Shown here: positions 1 through 5,050 of the stretch, one piece after another | Position numbering within the stretch: the stretch's first letter is position 1 | How the letters are laid out: each line of letters begins with the position of its first letter | From: Mucilaginibacter sp. | GTDB lineage: Bacteria > Bacteroidota > Bacteroidia > Sphingobacteriales > Sphingobacteriaceae | NCBI GenBank assembly: GCA_028288315.1 | Contig: JAQBNY010000237.1 | Coordinates: 1 to 5,050 of the forward strand | DNA length: 5,050 nt | Direction of reading: 5' to 3' | Program-made: the position numbers and the translations under genes | Notes under the pieces: generated by a model | Databases searched by the model: none | Seen by the model: only the letters and a program-made list of their open reading frames with translations | What the model was told of the DNA's origin: nothing

Positions 1-1242
1 AGTGAGCTTATAGGAGCTTATCAGCCTGCTATTTACAATAATAAAATAGCATGGGTTGGGCTTACAGCTTTTGGCTTTAAAATTAAGGAGGATAATTTAG
101 ATGCGCTTTCTCCTGTGAAGTTGGATAGCTTACCGGCATTGTCTGAATTCGGTATTAATACATTAGATAAAGACTCATCCGCTAATCTTTTGGCATCAGT
201 TACCAGCCCTCCGCTTGCTGTTACCAACTATAGCAAAGCATATAATTTTTTAAATTTTCATAGTCTTTTCCCCACCATTAACGACCCTAACTATTCGCTG
301 GCATTAGTAGGAGAGAATGTGCTGAACACTTTTCAATCGCAGCTTTCCCTTAGATACAATCGTGATGAAGGATATAAACGAGTGGGTTATGATGCCACAT
401 TCGGCGGATTGTTCCCTTATATTACTGCAGGTGGTGGCTATACATTTGACAGGCGCGCGTTTTATAAAGGCAACAATATTTATTTTAACGAGACTGATCT
501 GCATGCCGGCTTGCAGGTGCCTTTAAACCTCACGGTGGGTAAACACTCTACATCGGTAACAGCAGGCAGTGATATTTATTACAGCCGCAATACCTTTCAG
601 CAACCCTACAGAGCCATGTTTGCCGACAGGCAATACACGTACCTTAATAATTTTATATATTTCAGTAATCAAATACAACAGGCTAAACAAAACATAAATC
701 CGCGCTTTGCTCAAAGTATCAGCATAAACTATAAAACAGCTATATCAAGTATAAGTGCCAGTCAATTTTTAATTTCGGGATCATTTTATTTTCCCGGTTT
801 ATCCATTAACCATAGTTTGGTTATCAGCGCCGCACATCAGCAAAAAGGACAAAATAACGCTATCGGATTTTCAAACGATTTTCCATTTTCAAAAGGATAC
901 GGTGTTCAAAATTTAGATAACATGAACAAGGTGGGTGTGAGTTATCATTTCCCTATTGTTTACCCGGACGCGGGTATTGCCAATCTGGTGTATTTGTTGC
1001 GCTTACGCGGATACCTTTTCTATGATCATACCCATGCTACAAGTTCGCAGTTTACGCTTAATGGTAATCCGTTTAATGCAAATTTCCGGTCGACGGGGGC
1101 AGCAGTGTTTTTTGATACCAAGCTCTTTAACCAGGGGTCGGTTTCATTTGGTGTGCGTTACAGCTACCTGTTAGATCCTGATTATTTTGGCGGTAGCGGA
1201 AGAAACAGGATAGAATTGGTATTGCCGGTAAGTTTATTTTAA
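1..1242 (+). CDS. Outer-membrane protein, C-terminal part: end of a probable TolB/WD40-like beta-propeller plus beta-barrel (5'-truncated by the window)
   Basis: The frame is open from base 1, so the true start lies outside the window; 413 residues are visible before TAA at 1240-1242. A GTG at 115 is only an internal valine. Visible residues 1-30 (ending IAWVGLTAFGFKI) resemble the last blade of a beta-propeller. A linker follows, then YSKAYNFLNFHSLFP at about residues 77-91, a motif I associate with the junction to a D15/Omp85-like barrel. From about residue 105 to the end, alternating polar and aromatic/hydrophobic strands are rich in Tyr, Phe and Gly (for example the LRYNRDEGYKRVGYD stretch). 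The last residues, VLPVSLF, end in Phe, as expected of an outer-membrane insertion signal. The likely location is the outer membrane; the substrate or role is unknown. The family call rests on pattern recognition, and a generic outer-membrane barrel is the alternative. The 3' end overlaps convergent cutC by 9 bp. Confidence 0.66.
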   Translation, partial: SELIGAYQPAIYNNKIAWVGLTAFGFKIKEDNLDALSPVKLDSLPALSEFGINTLDKDSSANLLASVTSPPLAVTNYSKAYNFLNFHSLFPTINDPNYSLALVGENVLNTFQSQLSLRYNRDEGYKRVGYDATFGGLFPYITAGGGYTFDRRAFYKGNNIYFNETDLHAGLQVPLNLTVGKHSTSVTAGSDIYYSRNTFQQPYRAMFADRQYTYLNNFIYFSNQIQQAKQNINPRFAQSISINYKTAISSISASQFLISGSFYFPGLSINHSLVISAAHQQKGQNNAIGFSNDFPFSKGYGVQNLDNMNKVGVSYHFPIVYPDAGIANLVYLLRLRGYLFYDHTHATSSQFTLNGNPFNANFRSTGAAVFFDTKLFNQGSVSFGVRYSYLLDPDYFGGSGRNRIELVLPVSLF

Positions 1243-2010
1243 ATTTTTTCCGTTGGCGGCTTTCAATATTGCTCTTACTCTGTCGGCACTTGTAACATCA
1301 ACGCCGTACTCATCAGTAAAGTTGTCGCTCATTAAGAGATTGTCTTTTTTATATTGCATTTTGCCGGGGTTACTTATCCGTGCTGATGAGTGTATTTCAG
1401 TTACCCCGGTAAAGTGTATCAGGTCGGCAACATTGTTTTCTGTGATACCACTGCCGGGCATTATTGATATTCTACCGGCGGCTTTTTCAACCAGGTGTGT
1501 TAAAACGTTGGCGCCTTCTATGGCAGTGGGTTTTCCGCCCGAGGTAAGGATCCGATCACATCCTATCTCAATAATATCTTCAAGCGCCTGATACTGGTCA
1601 ACACACATATCAAATGCACGATGAAAGGTGACACCTAAGCCCCATTGCTTGGCCATGCGTACCAGTTCGGTGCAGCGCGGCTTATCAACAGTGCCATCGG
1701 CATTAAGAATGCCTATAACAATACCATCACAACCTATTTCAATACAGCTTCTTATATCAGCTTGCATTACCTCAAATTCAAGATCGGTATAAAGGAAATC
1801 GCCCCGGCGGGGCCTTATTAATACGAAAAGTTTTATATGCAGGTTTTTGCGTGCCAGTAGCAACTGGCCGTATGAAGGAGTAGTTCCACCTTCGGATAGG
1901 TTTTCGCAAAGTTCAACCCGCAATGCACCACCGTCTTGCGCGGCAATGGCAGACGTTACTGAATTAGCGCAAACTTCCAGCTGGACTATAGTTGAGAGTT
2001 CATTGTTCAT
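1234..2010 (-). CDS. cutC: CutC family protein (copper homeostasis protein CutC, TIM barrel)
   Basis: This is a complete 258-residue protein, close to the usual family length of about 250. Hallmark CutC motifs occur in order: LEVCANS (11-17), RVELC (31-35), LSEGGTTPS (38-46), LIRPRRGDFLY (64-74), DGIVIGILNADGTVD (95-109), TFHRAFD (128-134), LTSGG (155-159), GSGI (186-189) and EIHSSAR (205-211). The family folds as a cytoplasmic TIM barrel. It was named for copper tolerance in E. coli, but that phenotype was later attributed to the small RNA MicL encoded at the 3' end of cutC, so the molecular function is unsettled. The ATG at 2008-2010 puts the first motif at residue 11, as expected. No Shine-Dalgarno is seen; the AGGAGG nearby is on the other strand. 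It lies 86 bp downstream of the glycosylasparaginase on the same strand, with a 42-bp palindrome between them that starts 21 bases before the ATG. Confidence 0.95.
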   Translation of the reverse strand: MNNELSTIVQLEVCANSVTSAIAAQDGGALRVELCENLSEGGTTPSYGQLLLARKNLHIKLFVLIRPRRGDFLYTDLEFEVMQADIRSCIEIGCDGIVIGILNADGTVDKPRCTELVRMAKQWGLGVTFHRAFDMCVDQYQALEDIIEIGCDRILTSGGKPTAIEGANVLTHLVEKAAGRISIMPGSGITENNVADLIHFTGVTEIHSSARISNPGKMQYKKDNLLMSDNFTDEYGVDVTSADRVRAILKAANGKNLK

Positions 2011-2031
2011 GTTTAGGAGGCGTTAGAAGTC

Positions 2032-2073
2032 TTAGGGGACAATATATACACCTGTGTATATATTGTCCCCTAA
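2032..2073. repeat. Perfect 42-bp palindrome (20-bp arms, 2-nt centre) between glycosylasparaginase and cutC
   Basis: The left arm 2032-2051 begins TTAGGGGAC and the right arm 2054-2073 ends GTCCCCTAA. All 20 positions pair across a CT centre at 2052-2053. The tips are GC-rich and the middle is alternating AT (ATATATACAC). In RNA it would form a long hairpin in the leader of cutC or the trailer of the upstream gene. Neither strand has a U-tract right after the stem, so it is not a standard intrinsic terminator. Possible roles are an mRNA-processing or attenuating hairpin between two genes of an operon, a regulator binding site, or a small palindromic mobile repeat; each arm carries a TA near its tip, as a TA target duplication would give. 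The structure is certain; its role is not. Confidence 0.85.
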
Positions 2074-2096
2074 TTTAAGAATTTGCAAACTATATA

Positions 2097-3116
2097 CTAC
2101 TTACTTTCTTTATAAAAGCTTTTTCCGGGTATAAGCAGGTCCTGTTTTTTAGAATCACATACCGCAAAACTAAAACCTTCCTGTATGGCATAAGCGCCAT
2201 ATTCGCCTTTTTTGTTAATAGCTAAAAAGCCTACTTGTAAATTTTTAGCAGCAACGGGTTTCTTTTTAATTATACGGTTAACAGCTTCCTTACAGGCATC
2301 TTCCGGCGAGTATCCCTGGCGCATAAGCTCTACCACTAAAAAGCTGCCTACGTTGCGTATTACTTCTTCCCCTACACCGGTTGATGTTGCACCGCCAACT
2401 TCATTATCTACATACAAACCCGCACCAATTATTGGGCTATCGCCTACACGTCCATGCAGCTTAAATGCCATGCCACTGGTAGTACAAGCACCGCTAATGT
2501 TACCTTTCACATCAATAGCGAGCATGCCAATTGTATCATGGTTGTATTTACTGCCGGGGCGGCGCTGCTCATTCTCAATATTTATTTTAGGGGAATATTC
2601 AGCCTTTACCAACCATTTTTTCCAGGCCTCTTCAGATTCAGGTGTTAATAATTTTTCTTTTTTAATACCCTGCTCAACTGCAAATTGCGTAGCACCGTCG
2701 CCAACCAGCATAACATGCGGAGTCTTTTCCATTACCAGGCGGGCCACGGTAATAGGGTGGGCAATGTTCTCCATAGCAGCAACCGAACCGCAATTGCCAA
2801 ACTCATCCATAATGCAGGCATCCAGCGTAACATGCCCGTCGCGGTCAGGGTAACCTGCACGGCCAACAGTATGGTTATTCATGTCGGCTTCAGGGATTTT
2901 AACACCTGCCTCTACAGCGTCTAAAGCACGACCTCCGCTGGCAAGGGTTTTCCACGCTTCTTTATTGGCTGCTATGCCAAAATCCCAGGTAGATATAACA
3001 ATAGGCAGATTACCGGGGGCAATTAAATCGGCAGCTTTTACAGTGCTGTATTTAGATAATGCTGTAATAGATGCACTTACGGCTGATATTCTAAGAAATT
3101 TACGACGATTAAACAT
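2097..3116 (-). CDS. N4-(beta-N-acetylglucosaminyl)-L-asparaginase (glycosylasparaginase), Tat-exported
   Basis: This Ntn-hydrolase of 339 residues cleaves the GlcNAc-Asn bond of deglycosylated glycopeptides, the last step of N-glycan breakdown. The N-terminus is a twin-arginine signal: NRRKFLRIS (3-11), a hydrophobic stretch, then a VKA|AD cleavage site near residue 28, so the enzyme is probably periplasmic. The autoprocessing site is HDTIGM: cleavage before Thr195 would give alpha and beta chains with Thr195 as the nucleophile. By comparison with the Elizabethkingia (Flavobacterium) meningosepticum enzyme, Trp44 (STWDFG), Thr213 (CTTSG), Arg223 and Asp226 (HGRVGDSP), and Thr246-Gly247 (TSTGVGEE) match its Trp11, Thr170, Arg180, Asp183, Thr203 and Gly204. 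All key residues are present. About ten extra residues (EQRRPGSKY region, 183-191) precede the cleavage site. The ATG at 3114-3116 gives the complete signal peptide. cutC follows on the same strand. Plant-type (IaaA) asparaginases are a less likely match, because HGRVGDSPIIGAG and HDTIGM are glycosylasparaginase-specific. Confidence 0.95.
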   Translation of the reverse strand: MFNRRKFLRISAVSASITALSKYSTVKAADLIAPGNLPIVISTWDFGIAANKEAWKTLASGGRALDAVEAGVKIPEADMNNHTVGRAGYPDRDGHVTLDACIMDEFGNCGSVAAMENIAHPITVARLVMEKTPHVMLVGDGATQFAVEQGIKKEKLLTPESEEAWKKWLVKAEYSPKINIENEQRRPGSKYNHDTIGMLAIDVKGNISGACTTSGMAFKLHGRVGDSPIIGAGLYVDNEVGGATSTGVGEEVIRNVGSFLVVELMRQGYSPEDACKEAVNRIIKKKPVAAKNLQVGFLAINKKGEYGAYAIQEGFSFAVCDSKKQDLLIPGKSFYKESK

Positions 3117-3156
3117 GTGGCTAATATAATGTTGATTGAGTAATATTTAAGTATTA

Positions 3157-3177
3157 ATGTATCTTCTGTTGATACAT
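3157..3177. promoter_or_regulatory. Short dyad upstream of glycosylasparaginase (candidate operator or hairpin)
   Basis: ATGTATC at 3157-3163 and GATACAT at 3171-3177 form a perfect 7-bp inverted repeat around a 7-nt spacer. It lies 41-61 bases upstream of the glycosylasparaginase ATG (minus strand), in the AT-rich stretch between that gene and the 90-bp GC-rich repeat. The location suits an operator, but a 7-bp AT-rich dyad can arise by chance. I see no clear TAnnTTTG box in this upstream region. Confidence 0.3.
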
Positions 3178-3180
3178 GAG

Positions 3181-3270
3181 GCCTCGGCCCTCACCTAAAT
3201 CCTCTGGAGAGAACTTTAAGACTTAAGCTTATTTCTGCTCCCTCTCCAAAGGAGAGGGCTGGGGGGAGGC
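3181..3270. repeat. GC-rich imperfect inverted repeat of about 90 bp (Bacteroidota-type intergenic palindromic repeat)
   Basis: The ends are GCCTC (3181-3185) and GAGGC (3266-3270). The left half contains CCCTCACC...CTCTGGAGAG and the right half, read in reverse complement, contains CAGCCCTCTCC...GGAGAG, so the halves are diverged inverted copies. The right half holds a perfect hairpin, CCCTCTCC (3240-3247), loop AAA, GGAGAGGG (3251-3258). The left hairpin is degenerate (CTCT-GG-AGAG, 3202-3211). The middle (ACTTTAAGACTTAAGCTT) is AT-rich. Composition differs sharply from the flanks. The element ends 2 bp from the stop codon of the DUF2007 gene and occupies much of the 156-bp gap before the glycosylasparaginase. 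From memory, similar CCTCACCTAAATCCTCT / GGAGAGGGCTGGGG elements recur in Sphingobacteriaceae intergenic regions. It could also act as a transcript-end hairpin for the DUF2007 gene. Confidence 0.7.
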
Positions 3271-3272
3271 TC

Positions 3273-3707
3273 TTATTCAAAATCCTTCCCGCAGTTAAAG
3301 CAATGCCAGGCTTTATTGGCAAAAAACGGAAAAATAGCTAAGCACATTGATAATACAGCAGCTACCCAATTTATCTTTTTTTCGGTTGCCGAGCCGTATC
3401 GTACATCTGTTGATCCGCAATAGGGGCAAATAACAGCATCGCTACTTAAGTCCTCCGCGTTAGCTTGTTCTATCAGGGCATCATCTTCTGCAAGTATCTC
3501 CTTACATCTTTCCAGATCGCGCTCAAATATTTTTAGTTTTATACCGCCTGCTGCCTGGTTGTATATAGGGTTAGCGGTTAAGAAATTTTCGTCGGCAACA
3601 AAACAGGGAATATCATTATCCTCCAGCTTAGTGCGGATAAGATGAGCCAGCATAGGGTCGTAATAGCTTGCGTAGGTTATTATCTTATCTCCGGGTTCTG
3701 TTGCCAT
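3273..3707 (-). CDS. DUF2007 domain protein with C-terminal zinc ribbon and one membrane segment
   Basis: This is a complete 144-residue protein. Residues 9-75 (ITYASYYDPMLAHLIRTKLEDNDIP...GGIKLKIFERDLERCKEIL) match the DUF2007 'putative signal transducing protein' pattern: a small alpha/beta domain with the typical 'A.l....L...gI.....d' and 'i.l.V...d...A..il' layout. An acidic linker (74-90) follows. CPYC at 94-97 and CFNC at 136-139 form two Cys pairs of a zinc ribbon. Between them, at about 112-130 (INWVAAVLSMCLAIFPFFA), is a hydrophobic segment long enough to span or insert into a membrane. The molecular function of the family is not established. The ATG at 3705-3707 has no Shine-Dalgarno and an AT-rich leader. 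The gene is divergent from the WYL regulator, 54 bp away, so that regulator could control it. A GC-rich repeat begins 2 bp past its stop codon. Confidence 0.85.
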   Translation of the reverse strand: MATEPGDKIITYASYYDPMLAHLIRTKLEDNDIPCFVADENFLTANPIYNQAAGGIKLKIFERDLERCKEILAEDDALIEQANAEDLSSDAVICPYCGSTDVRYGSATEKKINWVAAVLSMCLAIFPFFANKAWHCFNCGKDFE

Positions 3708-3761
3708 AGTTTATATTCAAAATGTATGCTAAGGTAAATTGTTTTTTGTTTAATTTGAGGT
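3708..3761. promoter_or_regulatory. Divergent promoter region between the DUF2007 gene and the WYL regulator
   Basis: These 54 AT-rich bases separate two start codons that face away from each other, so both promoters must lie here or reach into the genes. On the plus strand, TTAATTTG (3750-3757) matches the Bacteroidota -7 box TAnnTTTG at all but one position, but it sits so close to the ATG at 3762 that the transcript would be nearly leaderless. On the minus strand, TACCTTAG (3729-3736) and TACATTTT (3719-3726) are similar one-mismatch boxes. No clear TTTG -33 partner is visible. The existence of promoter activity is inferred from gene layout; the exact boxes are weak. Confidence 0.4.
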
Positions 3762-4724
3762 ATGAACCGCATTGATCGTATATCTGCCATTTTAATACAG
3801 CTGCAATCGCGCCGGATAGTAAAAGCTTGCGATATTGCCGATAGGTTCAACATTAGCCTGCGTACTGTTTACCGGGATGTAAAAACGCTTGAAGAAGCCG
3901 GCATACCCATAATAGGCGAAGCCGGGGTGGGTTATTCCATTATGGACGGATATAGATTGCCTCCCATTATGTTTACACGCGAAGAGGCCATCGCCTTCTT
4001 AACTGCCGAAAAGTTTATGGAGAAGATGACGGATGAATCAACCACGGCACAGCATAAATCGGCCATGTATAAAATACGAGCCATACTCAAAACAGCCGAG
4101 AAAGATATGCTGGAGAATATGGACAACAGCATAGAGGTGTTGAAGAGCCGCACACAGCGCCGTATAAACAATAACGATCATATACAAACTATACTAAATG
4201 CTATTGCCCATAAAAAGGTGCTTTGCATGGAATATAAAGCCGGTTATACTCAAGAACAAACCAAAAGGAATGTTGAGCCGGTAGGCATATTTTATTTGGA
4301 CAGTTACTGGCACCTGATAGCCTATTGCCATATGCGGACCGACTACCGTGATTTTAGGTGCGACCGTATAGATTCACTTACCGAAACCGATCAAACCTTT
4401 TCCGGTAAGCACCCCACACTAAAAGCATACATTGCCCAAACCGCCCACGAAAAGAAACTGGAAACCATCGTGATTAAAGTTGAAACCGATATGGCCCGCT
4501 ACCTCAACGAGCAAAAATATTACCATGGTTTTGTATCTGAACGAGAGTTAAAAGATTATACCGAAATGACCTTTCTTGCCATGTCTGTTGAGGGTTTTGC
4601 CCGCTGGTTTATGATGTTTGGCGATAAGGCAGAGATAGTAAGTCCGCAACATTTAAAGGACATGATAGGGAAGTTGGGCGAAGCAATTGTGCAACGGAAC
4701 TCTAAATATGATAAGGTAATTTAA
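3762..4724 (+). CDS. YafY/PafC-type transcriptional regulator: HTH plus WYL domain
   Basis: This is a complete 320-residue protein with the standard architecture and length of YafY-type regulators. Residues 4-50 form a winged helix-turn-helix (RISAILIQLQSRRIV; the recognition helix is in ISLRTVYRDVKTLEEAGIPI), and the wing GEAGVGYSIMDGYRLPP (52-68) is a family signature. Residues 72-135 are a helical linker. The WYL domain spans about 140-210; its name motif reads WHL here (183-185, SYWHLIAYC), followed by the conserved Arg-rich RTDYRDFRCDRIDSL (192-206). Residues 235-315 are the C-terminal WCX-like domain. WYL domains are thought to bind nucleic-acid or nucleotide ligands and adjust DNA binding. 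The ATG at 3762 starts right at the conserved MNRIDRI. GAGG one base before it is too close to serve as a ribosome binding site. Likely targets are itself, the divergent DUF2007 gene 54 bp away, or downstream genes; none is proven. Confidence 0.93.
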   Translation: MNRIDRISAILIQLQSRRIVKACDIADRFNISLRTVYRDVKTLEEAGIPIIGEAGVGYSIMDGYRLPPIMFTREEAIAFLTAEKFMEKMTDESTTAQHKSAMYKIRAILKTAEKDMLENMDNSIEVLKSRTQRRINNNDHIQTILNAIAHKKVLCMEYKAGYTQEQTKRNVEPVGIFYLDSYWHLIAYCHMRTDYRDFRCDRIDSLTETDQTFSGKHPTLKAYIAQTAHEKKLETIVIKVETDMARYLNEQKYYHGFVSERELKDYTEMTFLAMSVEGFARWFMMFGDKAEIVSPQHLKDMIGKLGEAIVQRNSKYDKVI

Positions 4725-4763
4725 ACGTTATCTTATTGTTTAATTAATATCTGTATTATTTTG

Positions 4764-4799
4764 ATTAAAAGTTATTTATATATCAATATAACTTTTAGT
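4764..4799 (+). terminator. Probable AT-rich terminator hairpin after the WYL regulator
   Basis: TAAAAGTTAT (4766-4775) pairs perfectly with ATAACTTTTA (4788-4797) around a 12-nt loop, and the stem extends by a G-T wobble and an A-T pair to 4764/4799. It lies about 40 bases after the stop codon at 4722-4724. A T-run (TTTTTT, 4808-4813) follows about eight bases beyond the stem. Low GC content and the offset T-run make it a weak intrinsic terminator, though such hairpins are common in AT-rich Bacteroidota gaps. Confidence 0.42.
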
Positions 4800-4856
4800 G
4801 ATGATGCTTTTTTGATAGATATTTGGTTGTTTTTGCAATAATTATTTTTTCTCTGC

Positions 4857-4872
4857 TGACATACTGTTGTCA
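4857..4872. promoter_or_regulatory. Short dyad TGACA-N6-TGTCA upstream of the EVE gene promoter
   Basis: TGACA at 4857-4861 and TGTCA at 4868-4872 are a perfect 5-bp inverted repeat with a 6-nt spacer. It ends 24 bases before the -7 box of the EVE-domain gene, overlapping where the -33 element would sit, which suits an operator. The arms are short and it may be chance. The rest of the 209-bp gap (4725-4933) is AT-rich with no ORF or RNA gene that I can recognise. Confidence 0.25.
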
Positions 4873-4896
4873 ATTTACCTGCTTGTTTTGTGGCTA

Positions 4897-4904
4897 TATT
4901 TTTG
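4897..4904 (+). promoter_or_regulatory. Bacteroidota-type -7 promoter box for the EVE-domain gene
   Basis: TATTTTTG at 4897-4904 is an exact match to the Bacteroidota -7 consensus TAnnTTTG. Transcription would start near 4910-4912, giving a leader of roughly 22-24 bases before the ATG at 4934. The -33 TTTG is not present at the ideal distance: TTTG at 4887-4890 is too close and TTG at 4867-4869 is somewhat far. The leader (GATAAATAAG...AAAA) is A-rich without a Shine-Dalgarno, normal for this phylum. Confidence 0.5.
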
Positions 4905-4933
4905 TACCCAGATAAATAAGCGACGATTAAAAA

Positions 4934-5050
4934 ATGCCAACAAAATATTGGATAGTAGTGGTATCAAAAGACCATTTGGCCCGTGGTGTAGAGGGTGGCT
5001 TTATGCAAGCCAACCACGGCAAAGAAGGCCCGCTGAAAAGGTTGACCGAG
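4934..5050 (+). CDS. EVE domain (UPF0310, PUA-like) protein, N-terminal part (3'-truncated by the window)
   Basis: The first 39 codons are visible, beginning MPTKYWIVVVSKDHLARGVEGGF and continuing MQANHGKEGPLKRLTE to the window edge. The KYWIVVVSKDH.. start, the GVEGGF.QA.HGK motif and the following PLKRL are the characteristic beginning of stand-alone EVE-domain proteins of about 150 residues, where a GD..(I/V)YYSP segment would come next. EVE domains belong to the PUA/YTH-like superfamily and bind modified bases in DNA or RNA; the role of the stand-alone bacterial form is not well defined. The ATG at 4934-4936 fits the family start exactly and follows a -7 box by about 30 bases. It sits 209 bp downstream of the WYL regulator in the same orientation but appears to have its own promoter and to be preceded by a terminator. 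Confidence 0.9.
   Translation, partial: MPTKYWIVVVSKDHLARGVEGGFMQANHGKEGPLKRLTE

Noticed and set aside
115..117. GTG as start codon of the first gene
   Set aside because: The frame is open back to base 1 and the upstream residues look like beta-propeller sequence, so this valine is internal to a longer protein.
1253..1591. 112-codon open frame on the plus strand
   Set aside because: It is antisense to the conserved CutC coding region and shows no recognisable domain.
2015..2020. AGGAGG near the cutC start as a ribosome binding site
   Set aside because: cutC is on the minus strand, where this reads CCTCCT; no plus-strand gene starts just downstream.
2032..2073. Standard rho-independent terminator
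   Set aside because: The stem is perfect but no T-run follows on either strand, so it is listed as a palindrome of unknown role.
2212..2853. 213-codon open frame on the plus strand
   Set aside because: It lies wholly antisense to glycosylasparaginase, whose catalytic motifs are intact; the translation is Ser/Pro/Ala-rich without family resemblance.
3181..3270. CRISPR-like repeat
   Set aside because: There are only two diverged, inverted half-copies with no regular spacer and no cas genes in the window.
3757..3760. GAGG as Shine-Dalgarno of the WYL regulator
   Set aside because: Only one base separates it from the ATG, too close for ribosome pairing, and the phylum rarely uses such sites.

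Overview
The window looks like chromosomal DNA from a Bacteroidota bacterium, most likely of the Sphingobacteriaceae (Mucilaginibacter/Pedobacter-like). This is inferred from moderate GC, AT-rich leaders without Shine-Dalgarno sequences, a perfect Bacteroidota -7 box (TAnnTTTG) before the last gene, protein families typical of that phylum (glycosylasparaginase, DUF2007 plus zinc ribbon, C-terminal outer-membrane barrel), and an intergenic palindromic repeat of a kind I associate with these genomes. No tRNA, rRNA, CRISPR array or complete insertion sequence is visible.

Layout from left to right. Positions 1-1242 (+) hold the 3' part of a large surface protein, with the end of a probable beta-propeller followed by an outer-membrane beta-barrel. 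It meets cutC (1234-2010, -) tail to tail with a 9-bp coding overlap. Upstream of cutC on the same strand is a Tat-exported glycosylasparaginase (2097-3116, -). The 86-bp gap between them carries a perfect 42-bp palindrome. Further upstream come a small dyad, a 90-bp GC-rich imperfect inverted repeat (3181-3270), and a small DUF2007/zinc-ribbon membrane protein (3273-3707, -). A 54-bp AT-rich divergent promoter region separates that gene from a YafY-type HTH-WYL regulator (3762-4724, +). After a 209-bp AT-rich gap with a probable terminator and a promoter, an EVE-domain (UPF0310) gene starts at 4934 and runs off the window.

How the genes relate: glycosylasparaginase and cutC are co-directional and may be functionally linked. 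The asparaginase removes the last GlcNAc-Asn bond of N-glycan breakdown in the periplasm, and the cytoplasmic CutC TIM-barrel protein has an unsettled function. The WYL regulator and the EVE protein belong to families that recur in nucleic-acid sensing and defence, but here the EVE gene has its own promoter, so a joint role is speculative. I found no convincing new multi-gene system. The least explained structures are the 42-bp palindrome, the GC-rich repeat abutting a stop codon, and the zinc-ribbon cysteine pairs that flank a hydrophobic segment.
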